DNA of 64,000 nucleotides from Apium graveolens (lineage: Eukaryota; Streptophyta; Magnoliopsida; Apiales; Apiaceae): the NCBI RefSeq assembly GCF_009905375.1, contig NC_133652.1, forward strand, positions 118,308,878 to 118,372,877, in the 5' to 3' direction. This document shows positions 34,405-45,646 of the stretch, piece by piece (the first letter of the stretch is position 1; every line of letters starts with the position of its first letter). The notes under the pieces were generated by a model. That model was not told the origin of the DNA. It did not search any database and saw nothing but the letters and a program-made list of their open reading frames with translations. The translations under genes were made by a program, and so were the position numbers.

Positions 34405-35590
34405 TCCACCACGAAGTCAGCCAATGCCTGGGCTTTTATTGCGATTCGTGGCTTATACTTGATGTCAAATTCTCCCAGCTCTATTGCCCATTTGATCAGT
34501 CTCCCACTAGCCTTAGGACTATGGATTATATTTCTCAAGGGTTGATTTGTTAGAACCTCAATTTGATAAGCCTGAAAGTAAGGACGAAGCTTTCTTGAAG
34601 CCATTATCAGAGCTAAAACAAACTTCTCAATGGTTGAATAATTCAACTCAGCTCCATGCAGAATTTTGCTGACATAGTATACGGTTTCTGGATTTTCAGT
34701 TCCTCCTTAACCAACACAGCGCTCAAGGCGTTTTCTGAAACGACCAAGTACAAGTATAGAACCTCGTTTATAACTGGCTTGGCCAACAACGGGGCTTGAG
34801 CCATATATTTCTTCAATTCCTCAAATGCCTTCTGGATTTCCTCACTCCATTGAAAATCTTTGACCTTCTTTAAGGACTTGAAGAACGACAAGCACTTGTC
34901 TCCTGACTTGGAGATGAATCGTCCCAGCGCAGCAACCCTTCCTGTGAGCTTCTGAACATCTTTAACAGTTTTTGGTGGCTCCATGTCCAGGATTGCCTTT
35001 ATTTTATCGGGGTTTGCCTCGATCCCTCTCTTAGAGACCATAAATCCTAAAAATTTTCCAGATCCTACTCCGAAAGCACACTTCGTAGGATTTAACATCA
35101 TCTTGTGGTACTTCAGGACCTCGAAAGCTTCCCTCAAATGGGTTATATGATCAGTCTTTACTAGACTCTTGACTAACATGTCATCAACATAGACTTCCAT
35201 AGTCTTGCCAATAAGATCCTTAAAAGTTTTATTTACCAACCTTTGATAGGTGGCTCCTACATTTTTGAGACCAAATGCCATAACAAGATAACAATAAACA
35301 CCAAAATCAATGATGAATGATACCTTTGGAATATCGTCCTTATGCATCTTGATCTGATTGTATCCACTAAATCCATCCATGAAGCTCAGCATCTCATGCC
35401 CAGCAGTGGCATCTATCAAAGTATCGATCCTTGGTAACGGGAAACAGTCCTTAGGACAGACATCATTTAGATCAGTGAAGTCCACACACATCCTCCATTT
35501 TCTATTGGCCTTCTTCACCATTACAGGGTTTGCTAACCACTTCGAAAATTGAATCTCCTCAATGAAACCAGCCTCTAATAGCTTCTCCAC
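34218..35590 (-). pseudogene. TAT-B reverse transcriptase and first RNase H
   Basis: RT starts after the 'EKLLEAGFIEEI' approach region. Motifs: WRMCVDFTDLNDVCPKD, PLPRIDTLID, SFMDGFSGYNQI, FGLKNVGATYQR and the catalytic YVDDMLVKS. KCAFGVGSGKFLGFMVSKRG is the thumb/connection region. The first RNase H is degenerate (EVLYLYLVVSENALSAVL, then IEKFVLALIMASRKLRPYF). A frameshift near 34690 separates the two halves. No RT catalytic residue is lost. Confidence 0.85.
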
Positions 35591-35593
35591 TTC

Positions 35594-37045
35594 CTATTTT
35601 ATAGCATCTTGACTTTCTGGAGCAAAACTTCTTTTCTTTTGTTTCACTATCTTCCGATTCAGGTCCACATTTAGCTTGTGAGTAATCAGTTCCGGGTCTA
35701 TGCCTGGCATATCAGCTGCTGACCATGCAAATACGTCACTATTTTCTTGCAAAAATTTCACCAACTTCCATTTAAGGGGCTCCTCGAGCGTGGCTCTAAT
35801 AAAAGTCACCTTCTCAGGATCTTCGGGGGCTAAAGGAATTGAAACCAAGTCTTCTGTTGACTTTCCTCTTTTCTCATCATTCTTTCGGATATCCAGATCT
35901 TCAATAGGAAGAACCTGCCCCCCAACTCCATCTGCCCTCAAAGAGGCCACATAACAGCTTCTAGCCATTTTTTGATCTCCTCTCTCTTCTCCGATCCCAT
36001 CGCGGGTGGGAAACTTCATAACTGAATGGTAGGAAGAAGGGACTTCCTTGAAGTCGTGTATCCCTGTTCTTCCCATGATAGCGTTGTAAGTCGAACTAGC
36101 CTTCACCACCACGAAGTCCAACATCTGAGTTGCTTGCCTTGGTTCATGTCCTATGGTTGTTGGCAACTTGATTATCCCCTATACGGGGCACTCCACTCCC
36201 GCAAATCCATATATCGGCATGTCGGTTGGGGTTAATTGGGAGTCGTTACATCCCATCCTCAAAAAGGTGTCATGGAGCAAGATATCCACTGAAGCACCAT
36301 TATCTACAAGGACCCTTCTCACTGGGTTGTTCCCTATTATCGGGGTTATAACCAACGGGTCGTCATGGGGAAATTTCACACCCTCCAGATCAGAATCATC
36401 AAAAGATATTGTTACTCCTGTCCTGGCCCTCTTCGAGGCTTCCCCAATAATATGCATAACTTCTCGGGCATACGCTTTCCTGGAGTTCTTGGATAACCCA
36501 GCAGCAATTGGTCCTCCAAAAATTATGTTTATCACAGGCCCTCGGGATCGTGGTCCTCCGAAGATTGTATTTATCACTGGTCCCCTAGGCTGGGGATTCC
36601 GTCCCTGATCGTCTTGGTCCCTCCTACGATCTTCAAAGTTCTTTCTTCCATTGTTGCTCCTGTCTCCTCCATCTCCAGTGTACTTGTTTAATCTCCCTTT
36701 TCTAATAAGGAACTCAATTTCATCTTTTAGTTGCCTATACTCATCGGTGTCATGACCCACATCCTTGTGAAATCTACAATACTTGCTCTTATCTAACTTG
36801 GAAGGATCGGCCTTCAAGGGCTTAGGCCAGCGAATATCTCGATCTTTCTCGATTTCCATTAAAATTTGGCTCCTTGGAGCATTCAGCTTAGCATACTCAG
36901 TAAATTTTTGTCCAGGTCCTCCTCTCTTGGGAGTTGAGTCAGGATTCTGCTCAGTTCTAGGATACTTGTCATTAGCGATGTGTTCCAGATCGGTCTTCCG
37001 CTTCTTGCCTCCAGCGGGCTCGTTGCTCACGACTGTCTTCCTCAT
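35594..37045 (-). pseudogene. TAT-B gag C-terminal/protease region
   Basis: In frame with gag and RT apart from stops. It contains KYCRFHKDVGHDTDEY, a Cys/His cluster usual at the gag end of Tat elements, and an Arg/Asp/Gly-rich linker with a duplicated 'GPVIN-IFGGP' segment. The aspartic protease core follows (VRRVLVDNGASVDILL, then TYNAIMGRTGI). Stops interrupt at 36179-36181 and 35591-35593. Confidence 0.8.
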
Positions 37046-37051
37046 ACTTTC

Positions 37052-38308
37052 TTACACTTTGATATACTTCCCTGCCTTATCTTGGAGCTGCAACATGCTT
37101 TCAGGAGGGCGTTTGGCCAATGACATCTTAAAAAACTCATCTCTAGTTCCCTGCTGCAGTGCTATCATGGCTACCTTGTCATTAAGGTCTGGGACTTTTA
37201 CAGTTTTCTTTGTGAAACGATTCAGGTAGTCTCTTAAGGATTCCTTCGCCCCCTGCACAATGCTCATAAAGGATGCTGAACTTTTCTTATGCACTCTCCC
37301 ACTGATAAATTGCTTAATAAAAATCTGACTTAATTCTTTGAAGGACCCAATAGAGTCTGGGGGTAAACGACTATACCACCTTTGAGCCATACCCGACAGG
37401 GTTTGAGGAAAGGCCCGACACTTAATAGCGTCATTCACGGGCTGTAGCAACGGTGCATTGGAGAATTTCCTGACATGATTGGCGGGATCTCCAGTGCCAT
37501 CATAAGCTTTAATAGTGGGCATCTTGAACTTCCTTGAGATATGGGAATTCATTATTTCTTCAGTGAATTATGGAGTAGGATTATCAGGATCTTCAAGGGG
37601 AAGAAGATTGCTCGGATCAGCCCTTGGGACAACAACCCTTCTCTGTATCGGACCATCCAGGTCTATGATAGGGGGAGGATTCCTCCCCCTTGGGGGTAAT
37701 GGGGGTCTGGTGTTCTGATGTGACTCCAAGTCGTGCTTCAGCCTTTGAATCTCAGCCTCATGAGTTCTGATCCTTTCCTGCACTTCTTGGGAATTCATCC
37801 CTTGGGTGCTCCTAGGACGTTGGCGACCCTCAGCCATCGACTCTTTGCCAGCACGCCTCCTTCTTGGGGCCACTTCATCATCTAAAGATTCAGAGTCTCT
37901 CTCAGTATAAGGACCAGAAAATTCCTGATCCTCAGGGATTGGAGCCAAACCTTGTATATAGGGGCGATCGCCCTCGTGCCTCACTTCGCCCAACATGTCC
38001 GCTTCCTCCAACCTCGGGGTAAAGGGGCATCCCATATGGGGGTTAATAGTCACAATAGTTGAATACTCATACCCAATGGGTTGAGAATTCACAGGTGCAT
38101 GTAGTTGTTGAACTTGTTGATTCGTACCTTGAGTAGCCGAGGGAATCGTCCCTTGTGGCTGAGGTTCAGTTACCCCTATCTGGGCTTCTCCTTGCGTGGC
38201 TGCATAAGTTGAATGAGGAGGTAGCTCCACGGTTGACGAAATCACTTGGGTTGTCCCTGTTGGTGTTCCTCCTTCAAGGGATCTAACTGTTCTCCGTGTT
38301 CTCGCCAT
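37052..38308 (-). pseudogene. TAT-B gag
   Basis: Starts MARTRRTVRSLEGG (ATG at 38306-38308) close behind the primer site. The first ~230 residues are low-complexity (Gln, Pro, Arg) with a coiled-coil-like stretch, RIRTHEAEIQRLKHDLESH. The conserved retrotransposon gag core follows: NAIKCRAFPQTL-type motif near AIKCRAFPQTLSGMAQRWY, and FKELSQIFIKQFISGR. In-frame stops lie at 37568-37570 and 37052-37054. Confidence 0.85.
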
Positions 38309-38323
38309 GGTTATTGTTGAGCT

Positions 38324-38341
38324 TTCCCACAAACGGCGCCA
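38324..38341 (-). promoter_or_regulatory. TAT-B primer-binding site
   Basis: The minus strand reads TGGCGCCGTTTGTGGGAA, 2 bp after the LTR. The first 10 bases match the complement of plant tRNA-Asp(GTC) 3' ends (TGGCGCCGTT); the rest is divergent, so the tRNA is a likely call rather than a certain one. Confidence 0.65.
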
Positions 38342-38343
38342 AA

Positions 38344-38927
38344 TGTTATGGATTAAAAACTAAGATACATAATTTCTGTATTTATTACTAAGGAACGTGA
38401 GCTTCGAGGCTTGATTTGACTGCTCTTGTGTTTCGTGACTCAATCTTCCTTAACAAGATGCCTACGTACCTTGCTGATTGCCAAGGATCAAGTCTTAAAA
38501 CGTAGTTCTGATCTGTGGGGTGAGACCCCTTATATAGATGTTGGTGGTCCTTGAATTGGACTTGGTATAGGAGACTTGGTAGCCAAGTCTCAGAATTAAA
38601 ATGGACTTTGGAGTCCTAAATAGTAGGAAACTGATTCCTTATCCCTCCAGGTTCTTTAGAGGCTAATCTGCAAGGATTTATGTCCTTATTGGGACTCTTC
38701 TCAATAGCTGATTTTTCCCTTATTAATTAATTACGAAATTAATTAATATTCAGGGTTTTTGGGCCTTCTTTGTTCCATCAGGCCTGATCCGGTCCATCAG
38801 GCCTGATCAATGTGTTAACCTTTTTGGTTTGAATGTCATACATCTTCTTATTGGGCCTATCATCCCAAATCATGTATAATTAATACAATAATTAATTTGC
38901 ACAATCAGGATTCATTTATCCCTATCA
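38344..38927 (-). mobile_element. TAT-B 5' LTR
   Basis: Same length and termini as the LTR at 26735-27318. A minus-strand TATA (CTATATAAG) lies near 38529-38537. Confidence 0.9.
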
Positions 38928-38932
38928 GTTCC

Positions 38933-40083
38933 GATGTTAGTAAATCTGGTGAATGTACTAAGTGCTGATAAGCCTCACTTATCAAAAGAAAAAGAAAAGA
39001 AATAAAAAGTCAGGTACTCCTTTGAGATTTAGAGTAAAAATGTGGAAGGGAAGACCCAAGTGCATTGCTGGTATTAAGTAATATGCATTAGAAAAGCAAA
39101 ATAAAATTTTCTTGGTGACTTTTCACCCTCTATGATTACTGGAAAAATACTCTGATAACAACATAAATTCCGATAAGCAGTCGTGACTCACTTACACTGA
39201 GAAGCCACTGTAACATAGAATTTCAAAAGATGCATAAAATGAGCACAAAACAGTTGAGGTGGACTCATGCATGAACTCATTCAATAGTAGGCTTCAGAAT
39301 AATGACAGATTGTGAGCAAAGTTCTTAGTTATGCCTTATTTCTAAGATGTACTGAAGTGAATCAGACTTTACTCTTTGTCTGATATTTAGCTTAATGCAC
39401 ACACATACACTTCATATGAATGATGAAAATTACTGTGGTGATAAATGTTATTTTAGATGAACAGTTTATGTGTCAGATTGCATAAATTCTGAGGACAAGT
39501 TCTGATGGAAGTTCTGATGATTAAGTTCTGATGAAACCATATCAGTATTTGTGTGAAGAATTACAGGAATACACATTCACTTTTCGAGTTAGGGAGCCAT
39601 ATTCTGATGACTTTTAAATCCTGATAATAATCAAGTTTTGATGCTGACGTGACAGTATTTATTTACTTGGTTTATTTTTGGTCATTACTTGAATGATAAT
39701 ATTTTTACAGAATATTGATTAATGTGAGATAAAATAGTCATAATCTTTGTGGGTTAGTGGTTAACGTGTATGTCCTGAAAAATTGCATGTGCACGGTAAT
39801 TATTGCTTATTTTACGTGCCCATTAACTTTCATTCTAACCGTTTACTGACTGTTCAAATGGTGCCAGGTGTAAAGTGTATCACATGCTTCCAAAATATGA
39901 ATGTTGAGTGGAGAAAGTATATATATGAGAGATAAAGATTTTCTAATCTTTTACTTACTTTTCTATTCTAAATCTCTTTTTCTTTCTCTTTCTTTCTCTT
40001 TTATTTTCTGAAGTTGTTTTTCTCTCAGGACTTTTTACAAACACTTTGCGAACATTCTCTTATTCACTGAATTTCTTACAGAG
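38933..40083 (+). promoter_or_regulatory. Copia-1 spacer, right part, possible promoter of the third ORF
   Basis: Non-coding. AAGTTCTGAT occurs three times in 36 bp (39497-39532). Just upstream of the third ORF are AGTATATATATGAGAG (near 39918) and a CT-rich leader (39960-40030). This could be an internal promoter, but the TATA-like part is not evident in Copia-0's copy, so the claim is weak. Confidence 0.4.
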
Positions 40084-43000
40084 ATGGCACCAAAAGATGT
40101 AATTTTTGATGGAGCTAAGTTTGTTGCTAATAACTTCTCCGCTATTCTTAGCAAGTCAGAAGCCCCATCAGAACTTCATTTTATTCAGGACTTTCTTACT
40201 AGTTCTGATATTGGGTACGCTCTGACCGCATCTGATGTAGTCTCTGGTACTCAAGTGCTGCAGTTCTGGAGAAGTGGAGTATATGATGATGGCGGTGCTC
40301 AAGGGTCCCCAAGTATTATTTTTTCATCGGGGGAGGATGAGCATGTTGTGATATTGGCTAAGGTCCGACAAGCACTGCAGCTGCCTGAGAACTGTGTTTA
40401 TTCTACTGTTGAAGAGCCAGTTCTTCAAAACATGATGGCCAGTCTGGGGTATGAGAGGACATTGGCAAAGCTGGATTAGTTGAAGAGATCTTTCATAAGG
40501 AGGGAATGGAGTTTCTTCTTTGACTGCATAACCAAGGCTTTTGCAAACAAATGCTCTAATTTTGATGCAATCCCCATATTCAGCCAACAAATCGGGTATG
40601 CTATCATTAATCAAACTGATTTTGATTATACAAGTGCTGTTTTAGGTTTTATTGGGGATAATATGACAGAAGATAGAAATACTGTTTATTTTGCTAGATT
40701 CTGTCAGCTTATCTATAGTTTTTGTTGTGATGATAAGCCCCAATCTGCTAGTGAATTAATTTCACCATTCAGACTAGCTAAAAGAGCTTTTAATGACTTA
40801 TTATCTACTGATAATTAGAAGGCTGTGTTAAGACCCCTCCCAGTTCCTTTATTTGTCAAACAAGCCTTAATAACCTATGATCCGGTTAAATATACTGAAG
40901 TATATCCTTATGTCCAACCATTAGAACCTCATCCATCAGCACCTACCACCTCTACACAAACACCTCAAAATTCTCAACCTCAACCTTCTGATCCTACAGT
41001 GCAACCTTCATCTTCCAAATCCAAGAGGACTAAGAAAGTACCCCAGACTCAATAGAAGAGAAGGAGAATTATTCTGTGAGATGAATCAGATGCTGAGGAA
41101 CAGGTTCCAATATCAGAACCTGTTATTGTAGAAGCTGAGAAGGTTTCTTCTCAGAAAGATACTGTAACTGGGAGTTCTAGGCCCCTCAAAAGGCTTAGAA
41201 AATTAATTTCTGATGATAAAGCTCCTACAGTGTCTCCACCTTTGAGGAAATTAAAGAAACATAGAGCTCATAGGGACATAGTTGAGTCAGATTCAGATGT
41301 AGTGGAAACAGCTAAGGAAGGGGATCGGGAATCTCTAATCTCAACAGAACCAGTTGTTATTGAATTACTTCCTTCTGCACAACATGAAACTACTCAAGCT
41401 AAAATACCTACACCTCCTATGTAACCTATGGTTGATCCAGTACATACTAAGAACCAGGTACAGGTGCTGAAATTGATATTCATAACATGATTGTGCTTGA
41501 GGTTTTGTACTTGGAAGCTTCACCAATTCAACTCACTCCACCAACAACATCACTTTTGAATGTTGATCAGAACCTGACTGCATATCAGAATTTAGAGGAA
41601 AATGTTGAAGCCTCTATAGCCTCACATACTGCTATTTTATCAGAGAATGCTGATACTGCAAGATCTACAAGTTCTGATGCTGCTAATGAAGAAACTACTG
41701 GTTAAGCTGCTGCTAATTTAGATGCTGATGTAGCCGGTCCATCAGGACATGCACCTCAACAAACTGTTCATAAAGCTGATTTAGTCAAGAAGTTTGTTAC
41801 AGGGGAAGCACCAGTACCTTAGAGTGAAACTCCTAGAGGAAACGAGTGGACTAAAGAATAGAACTCAGTTAGTTTTGTTCCTTCTGAAAAGATTCTTGCT
41901 GAGCATCTTGCAAAACTGATGAAATGCTGATAAATGATGATTTCAAGGCACAACTGAGAGTTACTGTATTGAGTACAAGGCACCTTCAAGGTCAACACTC
42001 AATAACTCATGACAAGGTGAATAAAATTCAAGAAAACTTGATCCAGCAAGATATGAATGTGAAACTTGAAAAGAAAAGATTTTTCAAGCCAACCTTTGAC
42101 AGAATTGCCTACATTGAGAAAACTCAGGAGAAGTAACAAGCTCAAATTGAAGAAATTCTGAAGAATCAAGATTCTCACCAAAATCAACTCAATGAGATCC
42201 AATCCTCAGTGAAATTGCTTGTCTCTCTTCTATTACCTGCTGATGCCAAAAAGGGGGAGAAAGTGATTAAGTCCAAATGCAAATCTATTCAGACACTGAA
42301 AGGAAAGGATGATGGAAATGATGACCAGGGAAACTCTGATAAGGTTAGAGGTCAAGGCCAAGGAAAAGGACTTTCGTCAAGTAAAGCTAGAATTACAAGT
42401 CAAGGAACAAGTTCTGATACTGAGAGAAGAATAAGTTCTGATACTGGTAAAAGGATAAGTTCTGGTGAATATCTAGAACTTGATGAAGAAATTTCAAAGC
42501 AATTATTTCTTAAAGAAAATCCAGGAATGGACTTTGAGAGTCTAAAGGAAGAAGAAGCTAGACTCAAAATAGAAGGTGTCAAGACAAAATCTGAAGCTTC
42601 TGTTGTTGAAAAGAAATTTCCAAAGCCTAAGGGTATTGTGATAAAGGAAAGAACAAGCTCTGAGGCAACCAAGGCCAAATCACAAATGGAAATTGATCCA
42701 AGGTCCAAGGGCAAAGAAAAAGTTGATGAACCTGTAAAGGTTTATATGCCAGTCATGGATGAAGAAATAATTGATGATGAAGCAGATGCTAATCTTACTC
42801 TGATGCATAAGAAGATTTTTCAAGCAACCTCTGACATGGCTCATGTTGTTCAGAGTCAAGATATAGTAAGTTCTGATATGGCAGAGAAGCAAGCAACCTC
42901 TGACATAGCTCAAGTTGGCTTGATATCAAAAGATAAGGAAAAGGAAACCTCTGACATTGCTCATGTTAAACCTTCAAAGATACTCCTACCAGGATTCACC

Positions 43001-43756
43001 AAAGCTAAACAGACTCAACCTTTGAAGACTGCAATAAGTGGTTTTGAAACAAGAGTTATTACAGGAAAGGAAGCAAGAGATTAATCTGGGTTGGGTAGTT
43101 CTGATGAAAGAAGAGTACATAACACTACCAATGATCCAACTTCCTTAAGTGAACCAGGTGTTGGAGCAACTCTTGAAAGATTGAATCGACTTGAATCTAT
43201 ACAAATGGTTTACCATACCTTCTTGAAAGAATATATCTTGTTATATTTTATGACAGATGGAAGGGTATACCAGATTAAGAAAAATGCTATACCACTGAAG
43301 TATTTTGAAGAACTGGAACATGTTCTATTCCTACTTCAAGTGAAAGACAGATTAACAGATAGTGCTGCAGGGTATTTAAAGTCTCAAATTCAAAGACAGA
43401 AGAAGCTTTATTCTCTAAAGTCTGACAACACATATTGTCCCAAGTACAGAGATCACAAAGGTGATATTGTCGATATGAAGCCTAACCCTGCAAGGATTAT
43501 AACTATTTTTCTGGGTTATAAGACTGTGGAATTCAATCTAGAGTCTGACAAGGCAAATCTGATTAGACTAGATCAGGAGATAAGAAAAGCTAAGATAAAT
43601 GATCTCAGAGCAGCTATTTTTCAAACTGGAGAAGATACAGCTGAATTGATAAATGTTAAAAGGAGGATGGTCAATGAACTTGAATATGCAGAGAGATGTT
43701 TGTTGAAGAACTATCTCGGGACAACTCCTGATATCAAAGAGATCAGAAGAAATTGA
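40084..43756 (+). pseudogene. Copia-1 third ORF (about 1,200 codons), unknown function
   Basis: A very large reading unit between pol and the 3' LTR. It starts MAPKDVIFDGAKFVANNF. The N-terminal ~250 residues are well conserved with Copia-0 (FWRSGVYDDGGAQGSPSIIF; SFFFDCITKAFANKCSNFD; GFIGDNMTEDRNTVYFARF). A Pro/Ser/Gln-rich part with basic clusters (KRRRII, PLKRLRKL) follows, then coiled-coil-like and Lys/Glu-rich stretches, and a C-terminal ~200 residues (EYILLYFMTDGRVYQIKK; NPARIITIFLGYKTVEF). Stops at 40477, 40816, about 41055, 41422 and 43082 and two frameshifts (41425-41487 and 41706-41924) break it. No transmembrane helix or signal peptide is seen. It occupies the slot of the SIRE extra ORF; function unknown. 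Confidence 0.75.
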
Positions 43757-43967
43757 AAGTTGAAGCCAAGTCAAAGATCTACAACTACTTAAATTCTGAA
43801 GTTTATACAGACTGAAGCTGTTATCAAAAGTTAAAGATGGTAAAGCTGAAAGGACTGTAAGTTATAGTTATCTAGTCAAGTTCTCATGCATTTGTACTTA
43901 ATGTTTTTGACATCATCAAATATCTGTTGAACTTGTATATTATGCTAATTTACAAGTTGGGGGAGAT
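43757..43967 (+). promoter_or_regulatory. Copia-1 3' UTR and polypurine tract
   Basis: Ends AAGTTGGGGGAGA (43954-43966) one base before the LTR. Confidence 0.8.
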
Positions 43968-44588
43968 TGTTAGATATATTTGATAATGTCATGTGTAATA
44001 TGATTTGTGTTTAGTTTTCAGATCTTACCTAACAGGACAAATCAATACTTAACTGGAAATCAGCACTTATACTGAAGACAGAACTTAAGATATCAGAACT
44101 TAAGTTATCAGAACTTAAGGTTCAGAAGATATTTATCAGGAGATAATATCAGGACTTAAGATGACTTTCAGATAAGGCAGACGGTTGATTGAAAGGAAAG
44201 AAGATCGAGACTAAGACAGAAAGAATTGTGCATGAAGAAGGAATTATATGAAGAATAGAATACTTGGAAGAAAAGATAACTAGTTGATATATTTTAGGAA
44301 GCAAAATTATATTCCATATCAATTAGAAGATTATCTTATAATTGTGTAGTATATAAACACAGACATAGAGTTTACACTATAAGTGTTACGATTATCGAAG
44401 TTATTATTCTTTGTAACTCTAGCAGCTCTCGTGATAATTTGTTCATCACTGAGAGAGGACAGTTCCATATTGTAACAGAGTTTATTGTGTTGAATAAAAT
44501 CTATTTTCTGTTACTTAAGTTCTTATATTCGATTTGATTGTGCTAAACACTGTATTCAACTCCCTTCTACAGTGTGTGTGACCTAACA
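43968..44588 (+). mobile_element. Copia-1 3' LTR
   Basis: 621 bp, same ends as the 5' LTR, followed by CCCCG. Confidence 0.95.
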
Positions 44589-44594
44589 CCCCGA

Positions 44595-45190
44595 GGGACT
44601 CCTGGTCGGCCAGAGCCCCTCCATGTGGGGAGGTCGGCCAAACCTAGTCTTGGTCAGCCAGGAGACGTGTCCTTGAGGCCCTGGTCAGCCAGGGCTGTCC
44701 TATCGTGGGACTCCTCGACATTTATTTTGTGTGGAGAACACTCTAATTTGACGAGAGCTTTCCCTCCAAGGGTTTTAGTCGGCCCAGACCCTCTATGAGG
44801 GGGGGGGGAGGTCGGCTCCTCCTGGTCTTGATCGGCCAGGAGACTCCGTCTTGGACCTCTTGGTCGGCTAGAAATTTCCTGCTGAAGGACTCCTGGTCGG
44901 CCTTGACCCTTCCAAGCAGAGAGGTCGGCTGAGAGATGTCTTGGTCGGCCGGGAGACTCCGTCCTGGAGTCCTTGGTCGGCTGGGACACTCTTTCCTGGT
45001 CTTGACAAAACCCATTTTCGTGGAGGTTCTAATTCATTTAAGGACTTCCTTGTTGGTTTTCGATATTTCTGGACATCCTTCGGAGGACGTCCTAGTCGGC
45101 TTCAGCCCTTCAAGAAAGGGAGGTCGGCTCTGCTTAATAGGTCGGAAGCTTCCTGTCGTGAGGTCCCTAGACTTTCAGGGCATTAATTTT
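44595..45190. repeat. TAT-A 3' region tandem repeats (GGTCGGCC family)
   Basis: GC-rich degenerate units around CTGGTCGGCCAGGAGACTCC and AGGTCGGCTGAGAG, at about 60-100 bp spacing. The array is different from the TAT-B repeats and from TAT-A's own left array (19560-20030). The same motif resumes after the antisense gene (46940-47070). Confidence 0.7.
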
Positions 45191-45646
45191 ATGGAAGTCC
45201 TTGAACTTCAACCTTCTTGAGATTCATTCATGACTATAATCGACCATAAATGGTAGTTTAAGAGTTAAACTTTGCTCTTTTTTATAATCTTTTTACTAAT
45301 CACCATGATTAACGTAATGATCTTTGGATTAAGATTAAAACCATGGCTTTAGCTTTTCTTAAATTTTTCTTTGAGCACTAATACGGTATTCAATCTCTTG
45401 TATCATTTTATTCATTTATTATGTCCTTTCCTCTATGTGCTTGACAGTTTTTTGCCATTTTATCGGTCTTTTTTGGAGTGCTACCTGTAAACGCGAACCA
45501 ACCAGTGTTGTGACCTACAGTAGCAGGTTCCCCTTTTTTATAAAAGATGGGAAGTGTTCATTTCATTCACACTTTAATTTTTGAACTTCTCTCAAATTTC
45601 CTTTGCTTCGGAAGCTCTCAATCTCTCAAGTTCTTATTATTTCAAG
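45191..45646 (+). promoter_or_regulatory. TAT-A antisense-gene upstream region
   Basis: AT-rich, no ORF. CCTTTTTTATAAAAGATG near 45530-45548 supplies a TATA-like TTTATAAAAG about 105 bp upstream of the ATG at 45647, comparable to the TATA arrangement in TAT-B. Confidence 0.5.

Larger units (their letters stand above)
26735..38927 (-). mobile_element. TAT-B: full-length Tat-type Ty3/Gypsy element nested in Copia-1
   Basis: Two 584-bp LTRs (26735-27318 and 38344-38927) are flanked by GTTCT (26730-26734) and GTTCC (38928-38932), a 5-bp duplication with one change. Reading on the minus strand: LTR, primer site, gag, protease, RT, RNase H, second RNase H, integrase, then a gene on the opposite strand, tandem repeats, polypurine tract, LTR. 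The second RNase H and the antisense ORF are established marks of the Tat/Ogre group. A 1313-bp solo LTR (28376-29688) interrupts the 3' region. A hand count gives about 28 differences between the LTRs (4.8%). Confidence 0.9.
20033..44588 (+). mobile_element. Copia-1: full-length Ty1/Copia element with third ORF, split by TAT-B
   Basis: Two 621-bp LTRs (20033-20653 and 43968-44588) are flanked by CCCCG on both sides (20028-20032 and 44589-44593). The order is LTR, tRNA-Met primer site, gag, pol, spacer, large third ORF, polypurine tract, LTR. Removing TAT-B (26735-38927) and one copy of its GTTCT/GTTCC duplication restores a continuous spacer, as Copia-0 shows. Without the insertion the element is about 12.4 kb, large for Copia and typical of the SIRE lineage; that lineage call is inference from the extra ORF and size. 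A hand count gives about 21 differences between the LTRs (3.4%). Confidence 0.9.

Noticed and set aside
36783..37229. 148-codon plus-strand frame
   Set aside because: Shadow of TAT-B gag and its linker, which have clear family motifs on the minus strand.
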